64,000 nt of DNA from Vibrio inusitatus. GTDB taxonomy: Bacteria; Pseudomonadota; Gammaproteobacteria; Enterobacterales; Vibrionaceae. Location: positions 558,001 to 622,000 of the forward strand of contig AP024878.1 in assembly GCA_024346935.1 (NCBI GenBank), in the 5' to 3' direction. Under the pieces are notes generated by a model. That model was given only the letters and a program-made list of their open reading frames with translations, was not told the origin of the DNA and made no database searches. The stretch's first letter is position 1; the number at the start of each line of letters is the position of its first letter. Of the stretch, positions 1 through 8,733 are shown piece after piece. The position numbers and the translations under genes are program-made.

Positions 1-98
1 GAGTTGTTTGGATAAGTTTTCAATACTTCCCAAGAACCTAACATACAATTTAATCTAACTTGCGTGTGACAGTCAGGCTTAAAGCTGTCAGCTGAAAT
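1..98 (+). repeat. Dispersed intergenic repeat, copy A (truncated by window edge)
   Basis: About 90 bases here align with 41885-41981 in the same orientation at roughly 80% identity by eye, including an identical 17-base core (ATAAGTTTTCAATACTT) and the block AAGAACCTAA. Both copies lie between genes. The 3' part holds AAAGCTGTCAGCTG, which also occurs inverted at about 22454-22470 after ndk. The left end is unknown because the window begins inside or at the edge of the element. No protein is encoded. Confidence 0.65.
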
Positions 99-101
99 TT
101 T

Positions 102-1439
102 TTAGTTTGCTGAAGCGGTAAGTAAATGCTGATAACGTTCTAACTCACCCAAACGTTGACTGGCTACCTTCATAAACTCTTTCTTCTTGTTACCGGTGAG
201 AGATTTTGCTTCTGGTAGTTTAACTGTGCGCGCATTTTTATGTACGCCATTCACCAAGAATTCGTAGTGAAGGTGAGGGCCCGTGACTCGGCCTGTTCCG
301 CCTAAAGTACCTATGGTTTGTCCTTGTTTAACTCTTTGACCACCTTTTACTCTGCGCTTTTGAAGGTGTAGGTACTTAGTGATGTAGATATTACTGTGTT
401 TAATAAACACATAGTTACCGTTGAATTGGTTATAACCTGATTTAAGCACGACACCATCGCCCGCCGCGTATATAGGAGTGCCAACAGGGGCAGCGTAATC
501 CGTGCCTCTATGGGCTCTGACCTTTCCTGTTACTGGGTGACGACGATTAGGGTTGAAGTTAGAAGTTACACGTCGAAAATCAACCGGTGAGCGCAAGAAG
601 GCTTTTTTCATTGCGCGGCCTTTTTCGTCGTAATAGTTACCACTGTCTTCATCTAAAACAGCTTTAAAGGTGTCACCTTGGTTGATGAATTGTGCAGCTA
701 AGATTTTACCTCTACCTACGAATTCGCCCTCGACAATGTTTTCTTCAAATAGCACCTTAAAACTATCATTTGGACGAATATCTAAGGCGAAGTCGATATC
801 CCAGCCAAAGATCCCCGCAACACTCATGATTTGGTTCGGTGTTAGTTTTGCTTCAATAGCGGCGTTCCAAAAGCTTGAGGTAATGTTAGCTTCTGCGTAA
901 TTAAGTTGGGTGTAGACTTCTTTCTTATCAGTTACAGCTTTAAATTTATCGCCACTTTTTACTGCTTTAAAGGTTTCGTAAGGGCTGATCTTACGCTGCA
1001 ATTGAATGAGATTATTCTGATCGTCATATCCAAAAATCAATTCATCATTTGGACGCAAGCGCGATAGCTGTTTATTAATTTCGTCATCACTACTTACTAG
1101 GTTATGCAATAGGCGAGGTGACAAACCAATTCGATCAAACAATACAGAGGCACTTTCGCCTGAGCGCACTTTGTGGGTATCCCAACGCATGACTGCCATA
1201 GGTAATTTTTGATCGGAAGGTGACAAAGCCTTGGCATTGATCTCTAGAGGGTAAATACGACCGACTTGATAGTTATTTTCTTGCTCGTGAAGGCTTCTAG
1301 GATCGGGAAGAAGAAATAGGGCAACCACAATAAGTGCGCTAAAACAGCAGATTAACGCTCGATGCAAAAGAGGTAAACGTTGAAAAATGGTCAGCATATC
1401 CCGATTCGTTAAATAATCAGTGAAAAATTGGTGTTTCAT
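102..1439 (-). CDS. shyC: M23 peptidoglycan endopeptidase, ShyC/MepM/OapA type
   Basis: Zinc metallopeptidase that cleaves D,D-crosslinks in peptidoglycan in the periplasm, allowing wall expansion. The protein has a short cytoplasmic N-terminus, one membrane segment (LICCFSALIVVALFLL), an OapA/LysM-like region and a C-terminal M23 domain with HRGTDYA and HLHYEF zinc motifs. An in-frame start lies six codons upstream at 1457; the ATG at 1439 (MKHQFF) is chosen because the preceding residues are not convincing. It is divergent from tyrS, the arrangement of VC0630 (shyC) and tyrS in V. cholerae. The symbol rests on that context and could equally be given as mepM. Confidence 0.82.
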   Translation of the reverse strand: MKHQFFTDYLTNRDMLTIFQRLPLLHRALICCFSALIVVALFLLPDPRSLHEQENNYQVGRIYPLEINAKALSPSDQKLPMAVMRWDTHKVRSGESASVLFDRIGLSPRLLHNLVSSDDEINKQLSRLRPNDELIFGYDDQNNLIQLQRKISPYETFKAVKSGDKFKAVTDKKEVYTQLNYAEANITSSFWNAAIEAKLTPNQIMSVAGIFGWDIDFALDIRPNDSFKVLFEENIVEGEFVGRGKILAAQFINQGDTFKAVLDEDSGNYYDEKGRAMKKAFLRSPVDFRRVTSNFNPNRRHPVTGKVRAHRGTDYAAPVGTPIYAAGDGVVLKSGYNQFNGNYVFIKHSNIYITKYLHLQKRRVKGGQRVKQGQTIGTLGGTGRVTGPHLHYEFLVNGVHKNARTVKLPEAKSLTGNKKKEFMKVASQRLGELERYQHLLTASAN

Positions 1440-1523
1440 TAGTCTAACTGCTTTCAAAACTAATCGCTATTCAAGTACACTGTCGGGATATATTTTTTCC
1501 TGATTTTGTGGGAGCACACTAAT

Positions 1524-2711
1524 ATGGCAAGTTTTGAAGCTGCCTTATCTGAGATCAAGCGTGGCGTTGAAGAGCTGATTCCAGAAGAAGAGCTGATCGC
1601 CAAGCTGAAAGAAAACCGTCCTTTACGTATTAAACTGGGCGCGGATCCAACGGCACCGGATATCCACCTTGGTCACACAGTTATTCTTAATAAACTGCGT
1701 ACATTCCAAGATCTTGGACATGATGTCACCTTCTTAATCGGTGACTTCACCGGTATGGTAGGGGATCCGACGGGTAAAAACACAACTCGTCCACCTCTGA
1801 CTCGTGAAGATGTTCTGCGAAATGCAGAAACGTATAAAGAGCAAGTGTTCAAGATCCTAGATCCTGCAAAAACCAAGATTGCCTTTAACTCTGAGTGGTT
1901 AGGTGAACTTGGCGCTGAGGGTATGTTACGTCTTGCTGCTAATCAGACTGTAGCGCGCATGCTAGAGCGTGATGACTTTAAAAAGCGTTATGCTGGTGGC
2001 CAGCCAATTGCTATCCATGAGTTCATGTACCCGCTACTGCAAGGTTACGACTCTGTAGCTATGGAAACTGACGTAGAGCTTGGTGGTACTGATCAGAAGT
2101 TTAACCTTCTAATGGGACGTGAGCTGCAGAAGGCCCACGGTCAAAAGCCTCAAGCTGTATTGACTATGCCTCTTCTTGTCGGCCTTGATGGTGAGAAGAA
2201 GATGTCAAAATCTGCTCACAACTACATCGGCGTTAGCGATGCACCAAGCGATATGTTTGGTAAGATCATGTCTATCTCTGACGTACTTATGTGGAGCTAC
2301 TACGAGTTACTTTCTTTCCGTCCTCTGGCTGAGATTGAGCAGTTCAAAGCAGACGTCGAGAACGGTAAAAACCCTCGTGATGTTAAGATCTTGCTGGCTA
2401 AAGAAATTATTACTCGCTTCCACTCTGAAGCCGATGCTGATGCGGCAGAACAAGAGTTCATTAATCGTTTTCAAAAAGGTCAAATCCCAGAGGAAATGCC
2501 TGAGTTTGAATTCGAAGTAGGCCGTCCTGTAAGTAACCTTCTTAAAGAAGCGGGCCTATGCTCATCTTCTTCAGAGGCGATGCGCATGGTTAAGCAGGGC
2601 GCAGCTAAAATTGATGGTGAGAAACTCACTGACAGTAAATTTGTACCTCAAGCGGGCACGTATGTGTTCCAAGTAGGTAAGCGTAAATTTGCTCGTCTTA
2701 CCTTCAAATAG
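1524..2711 (+). CDS. tyrS: Tyrosine-tRNA ligase
   Basis: Attaches tyrosine to tRNA-Tyr in the cytoplasm. The class I signatures are visible: HLGH at residues 48-51 and KMSKS (sequence KKMSKSAHN) near residue 230, followed by a C-terminal S4 RNA-binding domain. The KMSKS form and the length of 395 residues fit the shorter TyrS type rather than the 424-residue E. coli enzyme. The ATG at 1524 is preceded by GGAG at 1511-1514; a TTG at 1506 is in frame but has no ribosome site. A strong terminator follows at once, so the gene is probably monocistronic. Confidence 0.96.
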   Translation: MASFEAALSEIKRGVEELIPEEELIAKLKENRPLRIKLGADPTAPDIHLGHTVILNKLRTFQDLGHDVTFLIGDFTGMVGDPTGKNTTRPPLTREDVLRNAETYKEQVFKILDPAKTKIAFNSEWLGELGAEGMLRLAANQTVARMLERDDFKKRYAGGQPIAIHEFMYPLLQGYDSVAMETDVELGGTDQKFNLLMGRELQKAHGQKPQAVLTMPLLVGLDGEKKMSKSAHNYIGVSDAPSDMFGKIMSISDVLMWSYYELLSFRPLAEIEQFKADVENGKNPRDVKILLAKEIITRFHSEADADAAEQEFINRFQKGQIPEEMPEFEFEVGRPVSNLLKEAGLCSSSSEAMRMVKQGAAKIDGEKLTDSKFVPQAGTYVFQVGKRKFARLTFK

Positions 2712-2735
2712 GTTAAGTTGTTACCATTGATTAAT

Positions 2736-2760
2736 AGGCGCCTATTTGGCGCCTTTTTTT
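2736..2760 (+). terminator. Intrinsic terminator of tyrS
   Basis: Seven-base-pair stem AGGCGCC / GGCGCCT with loop TATTT, followed by a T-run. Confidence 0.92.
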
Positions 2761-2772
2761 ATATCTATGAAC

Positions 2773-2802
2773 TTGTGAACCAAGTCATGTTTTTGATATA
2801 TT
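2773..2802 (+). promoter_or_regulatory. Probable sigma-70 promoter of the mgtE leader
   Basis: TTGTGA at 2773-2778 and TATATT at 2797-2802 are separated by 18 bases, just after the tyrS terminator and about 35 bases before a short ORF with a good ribosome site. Predicted by eye only. Confidence 0.45.
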
Positions 2803-2842
2803 ACGCGGCGCTGGGGCATCTCAGTAACCTTTGGAGAACACT

Positions 2843-2887
2843 ATGAACACTACCGACCATCCTCCTAGTATGAAGGGAGAAAAATAA
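2843..2887 (+). CDS. Candidate 14-residue leader peptide upstream of mgtE
   Basis: Short ORF reading MNTTDHPPSMKGEK. It has a well placed ribosome site (GGAG at 2833-2836, six bases before the ATG) and tandem proline codons at positions 7-8. The ORF begins just before the left arm of a 7-bp stem (TACCGAC 2851-2857 with GTCGGTA 2894-2900). Another hairpin, CTCTGCC/GGTAGAG, lies at 2915-2933 and is followed by a pyrimidine-rich stretch. Proline-rich leader peptides control mgtA (MgtL) and mgtCBR (MgtP) in Salmonella; an analogous role here is inference. I do not recognise this peptide. Confidence 0.45.
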   Translation: MNTTDHPPSMKGEK

Positions 2888-2990
2888 CCCTCTGTCGGTA
2901 TGTACGTTCTTCGTCTCTGCCTCAGTGGTAGAGAACTTTTATCAAATCTTTTCTGATTCTCTCTCGATTTTTCTCCTTACACTCTAGTCA
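2851..2990 (+). promoter_or_regulatory. Structured leader of the mgtE-like gene
   Basis: The untranslated leader runs from about 2809 to 3110. It contains hairpin TACCGAC/GTCGGTA (2851-2900), hairpin CTCTGCC-TCAGT-GGTAGAG (2915-2933), then a C/T-rich tract (2935-2990) that could load Rho. I could not match it to the M-box or to the yybP-ykoY riboswitch core. Regulation by Mg2+ through the leader peptide is inferred from position and structure. Confidence 0.4.
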
Positions 2991-3110
2991 TAAATATCAT
3001 GGAATTGCCTCGCTATTCTGATGCGAAGCGTACGTGTTATTTCGATGGTCGTTACCCCATTTATATCAGCTTTTATGCTGGTGTCGACACAGCTAATCGG
3101 GAGATTCGCC

Positions 3111-3956
3111 ATGACGGTAATGAACACAACTTTAGCTCACGATGTATCTGATTTTTCTCGTGAGGAAATCTGCGCAGCAACAAGCGCATTTTTGAAATAT
3201 GATGTAAAACAGCAGGTTAAACTGCTACAAGTGATGCCTATTGAAGAGGCAGTGGCGATTCTTAATCAATGCTCTGTGGCTTTTGTTCAGCATATTATTG
3301 CGGAACTAGAAGTTGTTGGAGAAGACGTAAGAGCGCGACATTTTGCTCATCAGTTAGGATTTATTCGCTCTGAGGCTGAGCCTCACAAAGGGTACCTTTC
3401 CACGGGTGTGCTGGCACATGTGCAGCAACGCATTGGTTGGATCATTGGTTTGGCTTTGATGGGGATCGTTTCAGGTCTGATCATTGCAAGTTATGAGGAT
3501 ACTCTAAGCCAATTGGTGCTTCTTGCTATCTATATGCCCGTCATTGCCGCTGCGGGTGGCAATACAGGTACTCAGTCGGCAACGTTAGTCATTAGGGCGT
3601 TGGCAACAGGGGAGCTCAAAAAAAGGCAGTGGCTGTCAGTACTCTGGAAAGAAAGCCGAGTGGCTTTGTGCATTGGCTTTGTGATAGCAATAGTGATCGT
3701 TGGACGCATTCTACTGTTCAGTGATGGCGTTTCAACCGGTGGTCATGACCTCAATATCATTGCCTTGGCAATTGCAGTCGCTCTGTTTATTCAGATCTCT
3801 ATTTCAACCACTTTAGGCGGTGTGCTACCTATTATTGCAAGAGCCTTCAAATTAGATCCTGCGGTATTGGTGAGTCCAGTATTGGCATCAATCGTAGACA
3901 TTACGGGGATGTGGATCTATTTTAACGTGGTCAATTACTTCTTAGGCCTATCCTAG
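3111..3956 (+). CDS. mgtE: MgtE-family magnesium transporter lacking CBS domains
   Basis: Likely Mg2+ channel of the inner membrane. About 90 residues resembling the helical MgtE N-domain lead into a five-helix transmembrane domain with the conserved segment PVIAAAGGNTGTQSA and the following ATGEL loop. The usual CBS pair between the two parts is absent, giving 281 residues against roughly 450 for standard MgtE. The ATG at 3111 follows CGGGAG; an in-frame start at 3021 would add 30 residues through the leader region and has no good ribosome site. The gene sits between tyrS and dacB, which adjoin in V. cholerae as I recall it, so it may be an insertion. Confidence 0.8.
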   Translation: MTVMNTTLAHDVSDFSREEICAATSAFLKYDVKQQVKLLQVMPIEEAVAILNQCSVAFVQHIIAELEVVGEDVRARHFAHQLGFIRSEAEPHKGYLSTGVLAHVQQRIGWIIGLALMGIVSGLIIASYEDTLSQLVLLAIYMPVIAAAGGNTGTQSATLVIRALATGELKKRQWLSVLWKESRVALCIGFVIAIVIVGRILLFSDGVSTGGHDLNIIALAIAVALFIQISISTTLGGVLPIIARAFKLDPAVLVSPVLASIVDITGMWIYFNVVNYFLGLS

Positions 3957-3970
3957 TCAAAACAAATAAA

Positions 3971-4008
3971 AACGGGCTCTGTCATTACAATGCAGAGCCC
4001 GTTTTTTG
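3971..4008. terminator. Bidirectional terminator between mgtE and dacB
   Basis: Eleven-base stem AACGGGCTCTG / CAGAGCCCGTT with T-run on the plus strand and A-rich flank on the other side, serving the convergent genes. Confidence 0.9.
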
Positions 4009-4016
4009 TTGCTAAT

Positions 4017-5387
4017 TTACTGTGTTACTAAAGATCCGTAGAAAGCTTTTTCAAACTGAGTGATTGCTGGTTCAACGCCTTTAATCCTAGGTTCAGGGTG
4101 GTAATTGCTAACAAACTGCACAAAAGTGTATTTGATATTTCCCTGCTCATCATAACTGTATCCGACCATGTTGTGGCTACCAAACAGTGAACCACTCTTC
4201 CCTTTAATATTGCCTTTGATCGGCGTGTTTCGCATGCTTGGACGATACTTTAAGGTGCCATCTAAACCTGATGTAGGCAGTAGGGCAATAAGGTGCACCT
4301 TGTCATCGTTATTCTTTATGTACTGCATTATCTGCATCATGACTTGAGGGGAAACTCGGTTGTTGCGAGATAATCCTGAGCCATCCTCTAATACCGCATT
4401 AGCAAGGTCAATCCCCGTTTGCTGAAGTAGGATCTCTCTAATCGCTGAGGTGCCACTGTTGAAGCTTCCCTGTGCGCCATAAAAGTCGGCTCCCAACTGC
4501 TTAGTTATATTGTCCGCATACAAATTATTAGATTTATGCAACATGAACTCTAGCATTTCGTCTAGAGGAGCCGATTTGTGTTCGGCTACAAGTACTGCAT
4601 TGTGTGTTGCTTTACCTAATTTCACCTTGCCATTGAGCGTGATGTTATGTTGTTGCAGGAGGTTAGAGATGGTTTTTTTCACAAACAAGCTAGGAGACTG
4701 CACTGCAAACTTGAGTGGCAATGGTTTGTCTCGATTGACTAAACATCCGCTAAGCGTGTAGCTATTGCTAGGCGCTGTGGTTAAGTTAAGATCACAGTAA
4801 CTGTTATTTTTCTCTTCTTGGCTTACCGCTTTTACATTGGTAATGACTTTTATTGGCTGATGTTTGGGCACAAATGCGGACGTAGCGCCGTTATCGAGTG
4901 TCTTTAGTGATGCTTGAACGCAATTGCCTTCTAGACTTAAAGCCGAAGCCGGTGCCGCATAGCAAACGCCTAACACATCCCATGGCCAGCCGACACCTCG
5001 GTCATAACCACTGAATATCGATCCATCTAGGTAAAGGTTGCCTGAAATGGTTTTGCCTTTTAGATTTTTAAGCAGAGTCTCAAGGTCTTGACGACTTAAA
5101 CTTGGGTCACCTGAGAAGCGAAGCGTATAATCATTGCCCTGCTTAACAAGCTCGGTAGAAAATTGATACCCTTCTTTCCAGTGCAGTTTAGCTGCAAGAG
5201 CTGTGACCAATTTTAGGGTACTTGCTGGAGGAAGAAGCTGTTCGGCATTTACAGAGGACTCTACAGCGGCACCTTTGGTGACGATAACACTGGAAAGCTG
5301 CCCAGGAGGAAGAACCTCATAAGGGGTTGAGATTGAAGCCATTGCCGCTGTGGAAACACAGGTCAGCAAAAAGGTGAGAGTGCGCAT
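4017..5387 (-). CDS. dacB: D-Ala-D-Ala carboxypeptidase/endopeptidase, PBP4
   Basis: Periplasmic class C penicillin-binding protein (peptidase family S13) that trims or cuts peptidoglycan cross-bridges. A signal peptide (about residues 1-18) is followed by the three catalytic motifs: STLK at 56-59, SNN at 286-288 and KSG at 397-399. The length of 456 residues fits the family. It is convergent with mgtE and in line with ompU, from which it is separated by a terminator. Confidence 0.94.
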   Translation of the reverse strand: MRTLTFLLTCVSTAAMASISTPYEVLPPGQLSSVIVTKGAAVESSVNAEQLLPPASTLKLVTALAAKLHWKEGYQFSTELVKQGNDYTLRFSGDPSLSRQDLETLLKNLKGKTISGNLYLDGSIFSGYDRGVGWPWDVLGVCYAAPASALSLEGNCVQASLKTLDNGATSAFVPKHQPIKVITNVKAVSQEEKNNSYCDLNLTTAPSNSYTLSGCLVNRDKPLPLKFAVQSPSLFVKKTISNLLQQHNITLNGKVKLGKATHNAVLVAEHKSAPLDEMLEFMLHKSNNLYADNITKQLGADFYGAQGSFNSGTSAIREILLQQTGIDLANAVLEDGSGLSRNNRVSPQVMMQIMQYIKNNDDKVHLIALLPTSGLDGTLKYRPSMRNTPIKGNIKGKSGSLFGSHNMVGYSYDEQGNIKYTFVQFVSNYHPEPRIKGVEPAITQFEKAFYGSLVTQ

Positions 5388-5434
5388 AACATCCCTAATT
5401 AAGGCAGAAGCAATTTAGAGATCAGTATAAACAA

Positions 5435-5461
5435 AAACACCCGCCAAGAGGCAGGTGTTTT
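5435..5461 (-). terminator. Terminator of ompU
   Basis: Stem AAACACC-C-GCC / GGC-A-GGTGTTT with loop AAGA and one mismatch; the T-run lies on the minus strand, downstream of ompU. Confidence 0.8.
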
Positions 5462-5486
5462 ATTAGGAATTTAGGTTGTTATACCA

Positions 5487-6524
5487 TTATAGGTAGTAAC
5501 GAACACCAACGTTCCACATGTCGTTTTCTTTGTTGTATAGGTCAGAACCTAGGTCAAGCTGGTAGCCAGCAAAAGTAACGAAAGTTGGAGTGATGTTGTA
5601 TTCCGCTTGGAATGCCATTTGGCTGTATACAGTACCGTCTACGATTGCTTTGTCGTTACCTTCAACTGCTTCGTAGTTGATAGATAGGTTTAGGCTGTTA
5701 GCAAATGCGTATGCAGCGATGAATTCGATGCCGTCAGAGTCTTTAAGAACACCAGCAGTTGAAGCACCAGTGTTGTAGTTGCTAGTACCATGCATGTATT
5801 CGTTCATAGTGTATACAGCAGCTACGTATAGACCGTTACCGTAAGAACCGTACTTAGCAGAAAGAGCGTGAGAAGTTGCTTCTTTAGTACCAATTACACC
5901 GTCAGTACGATCACCAGCGTTGTAAGAGTAACCAACCATGAAATCAGCGAAGTTTGCACCGATAGCTACTTGACCACGAGAGTCAAAGCCAGCAGTTGCA
6001 TCGTCTTGCCAGCCTAGGCCACCAAATACAGATAGGTTGTCACCTAGTTGGATGTCGTTGCGGTAAGAAATCATGTTTTCCGCACGGCCAGTACCTAGGG
6101 CACCGTGGTTGTCGTATAGGAAGTCGTTCGCGAATGCGATTGGCATATCAGCGATACCAGCGATGTCGTAGTATGGAGACCATTGAGTACCACCAACAGC
6201 GCGACCAAAAGTATCGTGAGTTACGCCGATGTAACCTAAACGAGTAGAGAATGCGTTTTCACCACCATTAAGGTAGTTTACAGACCACTCACCGCGAGCG
6301 TCAGCTGTGAAGCCGTTGCCTAGGTCTTGAGTTGCAGTCATGTTAATACGAGGCGAGTTTGAGATGATGTCTGTACCGCCAACATCTGAGTTGCCTTTAG
6401 CACTAATAGATACGTGACCGCCGATAGAGAAAGTAGAACCATCTTGGTTGTATAGTTCAACAGCTGATGCCTGAGTACCGAAAGCAGCAGCAGCTACTGC
6501 TAGAGCAATAATCTTTTTGTTCAT
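5487..6524 (-). CDS. ompU: OmpU-type outer-membrane porin
   Basis: Sixteen-stranded general porin of the outer membrane. A signal peptide MNKKIIALAVAAAAFGTQASA is followed by alternating beta-strand sequence, Gly/Asn/Asp-rich turns and a C-terminal aromatic strand ending in RYYL, the BAM recognition signature. The ATG at 6524 is chosen over a TTG two codons upstream because it is preceded by an AGGA-type ribosome site. In V. cholerae the ToxR regulator activates ompU and the gene likewise neighbours dacB and greA. Expression here is likely strong, given the long upstream region and its own terminator. Confidence 0.93.
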   Translation of the reverse strand: MNKKIIALAVAAAAFGTQASAVELYNQDGSTFSIGGHVSISAKGNSDVGGTDIISNSPRINMTATQDLGNGFTADARGEWSVNYLNGGENAFSTRLGYIGVTHDTFGRAVGGTQWSPYYDIAGIADMPIAFANDFLYDNHGALGTGRAENMISYRNDIQLGDNLSVFGGLGWQDDATAGFDSRGQVAIGANFADFMVGYSYNAGDRTDGVIGTKEATSHALSAKYGSYGNGLYVAAVYTMNEYMHGTSNYNTGASTAGVLKDSDGIEFIAAYAFANSLNLSINYEAVEGNDKAIVDGTVYSQMAFQAEYNITPTFVTFAGYQLDLGSDLYNKENDMWNVGVRYYL

Positions 6525-6866
6525 TTCCAAGTCCTAGAATGTATTTGTCCGATAAAAAGTGGGCTGTATAAACCCAAACTCCCTTTAAGAAAATCTTGGT
6601 TAAGCACTGCACTAAGTTATTGTAATACGCAGTGTTTTACGCTTAATAAGATTTGTTCTCGGTTAGAATTCTGACTTAGATGCATAAGTAGGCGATAGTA
6701 AAATGTTGTAAAGGAGTGGAACTTTTTGTATCGAAATGATGTCCACGTTACTGTGGTTCAATAAAAACAATGTGTTAGCGTTGTAATGCAATTGGTATGA
6801 CATGTGCAGTTTTTAGGTTTATTTACCTTTATGCCGTTGTTTTTGTTTGTTTTTTGCCCGTCGCAT
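6525..6866. other. ompU upstream region (no gene)
   Basis: AT-rich region upstream of ompU. On the minus strand a TACAAT-like -10 lies near 6618-6623 with a weak -35 (TTAAGC) 16 bases upstream, giving a leader of about 90 bases. ToxR is expected to bind in such a region but I did not find a clear set of its repeats. No ORF is supported. Confidence 0.35.
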
Positions 6867-6896
6867 TGTGATTTACATCACGCTTTTACCTATAAT
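6866..6896 (+). promoter_or_regulatory. Probable greA promoter
   Basis: A perfect TATAAT at 6891-6896, with TTGTGA at 6866-6871 as a possible -35 (19-base spacer) overlapping the CRP-like site. The predicted transcription start is near 6903, about 130 bases before greA. Confidence 0.55.
6867..6882. promoter_or_regulatory. CRP-like binding site between ompU and greA
   Basis: TGTGATTTACATCACG matches the CRP consensus TGTGA-N6-TCACA at nine of ten core positions. It is symmetric, so it could act on either side. Its centre is only about 28 bases from the predicted greA start point, a position more consistent with repression of that promoter than with classical activation. Confidence 0.6.
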
Positions 6897-6902
6897 CAAT
6901 AC

Positions 6903-6997
6903 GTCGAATTTTGGTGAAAAAAAGCAGACTTTTCGGTACAATTGGCCTATCACTATCAGTTAGTTACCTATTGAGCCTTCGCTTGATAGGTTTTTTG
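6903..6997 (+). ncRNA. Candidate GraL-like attenuated leader RNA of greA
   Basis: Between the TATAAT box and greA lies an intrinsic terminator: stem CCTATTGAGC (6967-6976) / GCTTGATAGG (6981-6990) with a CTTC loop and six T (6991-6996). Transcripts ending there would be about 95 nt. In E. coli, greA leader transcripts terminated before the gene form the GraL small RNAs, linked to GreA autoregulation. The architecture is the same here; function is inferred. Confidence 0.55.
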
Positions 6998-7031
6998 TTG
7001 CCCTATATTTGCTGGGCAAATGAGGTTTAAT

Positions 7032-7505
7032 ATGGAAAAAGTACCAATGACTGTTCGTGGCGAACAGCAACTAAAAACAGAATTAGAAAGACTGCTTAAA
7101 CTGCGTCCACTGATCTCGACTGCTATTGCTGAGGCTCGTGAGTTAGGCGACCTTAAAGAGAATGCTGAATATCACGCCGCTCGTGAGGAGCAAGGCATCT
7201 GTGAAGCTCAGATTCGCGATATTGAATACAAGTTATCTGTTGCTCAGGTTATTGACGTCACTAAGATGGATAACAGCGGTAAGGTAATTTTTGGCACAAC
7301 AGTAACGCTAATCGATGTAGATACAGAAGAAGAATTCAAGTATCAGATCGTAGGTGAAGATGAAGCGGAAATTAAGCTAGGTCGTATTTCTGTTAGCTCG
7401 CCTATCGCACGTGGCCTTATTGGCAAAATGGAAGGTGATGAAGTGACTATCACCACGCCTGGTGGCGTAAAAGATTACGAAATTGATCAAGTAGAATATC
7501 TATAA
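7032..7505 (+). CDS. greA: Transcription elongation factor GreA
   Basis: Enters the RNA polymerase secondary channel and stimulates cleavage of backtracked RNA. The N-terminal coiled coil carries the acidic tip ([16 protein letters not shown], about residues 40-55) and the C-terminal globular domain follows. The 157 residues match the usual 158. The ATG at 7032 follows GAGG and gives the canonical [10 protein letters not shown]; an in-frame ATG at 7020 is rejected. A leader terminator lies upstream. Confidence 0.96.
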   Translation: MEKVPMTVRGEQQLKTELERLLKLRPLISTAIAEARELGDLKENAEYHAAREEQGICEAQIRDIEYKLSVAQVIDVTKMDNSGKVIFGTTVTLIDVDTEEEFKYQIVGEDEAEIKLGRISVSSPIARGLIGKMEGDEVTITTPGGVKDYEIDQVEYL

Positions 7506-7525
7506 GCTTATTGGCTTTAGATATC

Positions 7526-7552
7526 AAAAAGGCTGCATCTGCAGCCTTTTTT
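7526..7552. terminator. Bidirectional terminator greA/yhbY
   Basis: Stem AAAAAGGCTGC / GCAGCCTTTTT with loop ATCT; A-run on one side and T-run on the other serve the two convergent genes. Confidence 0.92.
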
Positions 7553-7577
7553 AATGAGAACGATTAATCGTTGCAGC

Positions 7578-7874
7578 CTATTTGCGTGGCAGTTCGATTT
7601 TGCGTTGCTCTGATTGGCGGTACATAACCAGTGTTTTACCAATAGTTTGTACTTTTTCTGCACCAGTCTCACGAATGATAGCGTCAATGATAAGGTTTTT
7701 AGTATCGCGATCTTCCGATGCTACCTTAACTTTGATCAATTCATGATGACCCAATGCAATTTCAATTTCCGCTAGAACAGCCTCAGTAAGTCCATTTGCG
7801 CCCATCAACACAACCGGTTTTAGGTTGTGTGCTAAGCCTTTAAGATGCTGCTTTTGTTTGGTGCTTAAGTTCAT
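7578..7874 (-). CDS. yhbY: Ribosome assembly RNA-binding protein YhbY
   Basis: Small CRS1/YhbY (CRM) domain protein of 98 residues that associates with pre-50S particles. The typical features are an N-terminal KQKQHLKGLAHNLKPVV stretch and the GxxG-like loop MGANGLTE. It lies divergent from rlmE, another 50S maturation factor, as in most gamma-proteobacteria. Confidence 0.93.
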   Translation of the reverse strand: MNLSTKQKQHLKGLAHNLKPVVLMGANGLTEAVLAEIEIALGHHELIKVKVASEDRDTKNLIIDAIIRETGAEKVQTIGKTLVMYRQSEQRKIELPRK

Positions 7875-8005
7875 ATCGCGGCCAATTTCTTTTATGTAAG
7901 GGTTGAAAAATCCTATTTTAACGTCATATAAGTCTCAAGACTATACTTTATCCATGAAACGGGAATATTAGGCGGTTTGCCTACTCAAAACACATTGGAA
8001 ATTGA

Positions 8006-8635
8006 ATGAGTAAACAAAAGCATTCGGCCAGTTCGGGTCGATGGTTGAAAGAACATTTTGATGATAAATACGCCAACGAAGCCAGAAAAAAAGGCTACCG
8101 TTCGCGTGCTTACTTCAAAATGGAAGAAATACACACCAAAGATAAGCTCTTTTCTGCTGGAATGACCGTAGTAGATTTAGGAGCCGCTCCTGGTGGTTGG
8201 TCACAATACGCTGCAAAAATAGTTGGTGACAATGGACAAATTATTGCATGTGATTTGTTGCCAATGGACCCTATTGCTGGTGTAAGCTTCCTGCAAGGTG
8301 ATTTTCGTGAAGAGAGCGTTCTTGAAGCGCTGTTAGAACGCATTCAACCTAGCATGGTGGACGTCGTAATGTCTGACATGGCTCCCAATATTGCAGGTAA
8401 TAACTCGGTAGACCAGCCAAGGGCTATGTATTTGGTCGAATTAGCCCTTGATATGTGTCGACAAGTTCTAGCTACAAATGGTAGCTTTGTCGTTAAGGTA
8501 TTTCAGGGCGAAGGGTTTGATCAATTCGTCAAAGATGTACGTGAAATGTTCAAAACGGTTAAAGTTCGAAAACCCGATTCTTCTCGAGCTCGCTCTCGTG
8601 AAGTCTTCGTTGTAGCAACAGGTTACAAAGGCTAA
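8006..8635 (+). CDS. rlmE: 23S rRNA (uridine2552-2'-O)-methyltransferase
   Basis: FtsJ/RrmJ-type SAM-dependent enzyme methylating U2552 in the A-loop of 23S rRNA at a late step of 50S assembly. The SAM-binding motif [15 protein letters not shown], the D in [10 protein letters not shown] and the K in [10 protein letters not shown] form the expected catalytic set. The length of 209 residues is canonical. It precedes ftsH by about 100 bases, the widely conserved rlmE-ftsH pair. Confidence 0.95.
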   Translation: MSKQKHSASSGRWLKEHFDDKYANEARKKGYRSRAYFKMEEIHTKDKLFSAGMTVVDLGAAPGGWSQYAAKIVGDNGQIIACDLLPMDPIAGVSFLQGDFREESVLEALLERIQPSMVDVVMSDMAPNIAGNNSVDQPRAMYLVELALDMCRQVLATNGSFVVKVFQGEGFDQFVKDVREMFKTVKVRKPDSSRARSREVFVVATGYKG

Positions 8636-8733
8636 CGGCTCAACAAGCTTGAGAAAGCTTTACATTCTGGCTACAGCATCCAAACTGTAGTAATCTACTT
8701 TTAATTACAATTAGTTATCGAGAGGCTTACACC

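Noticed and set aside
2811..2935. Leader of mgtE as M-box or yybP-ykoY riboswitch
   Set aside because: I could not find the conserved cores of either class; leader-peptide control is the better fit, though unproven.
5996..6247. 83-residue plus-strand frame within ompU
   Set aside because: Antisense to the porin coding region with no recognisable features.
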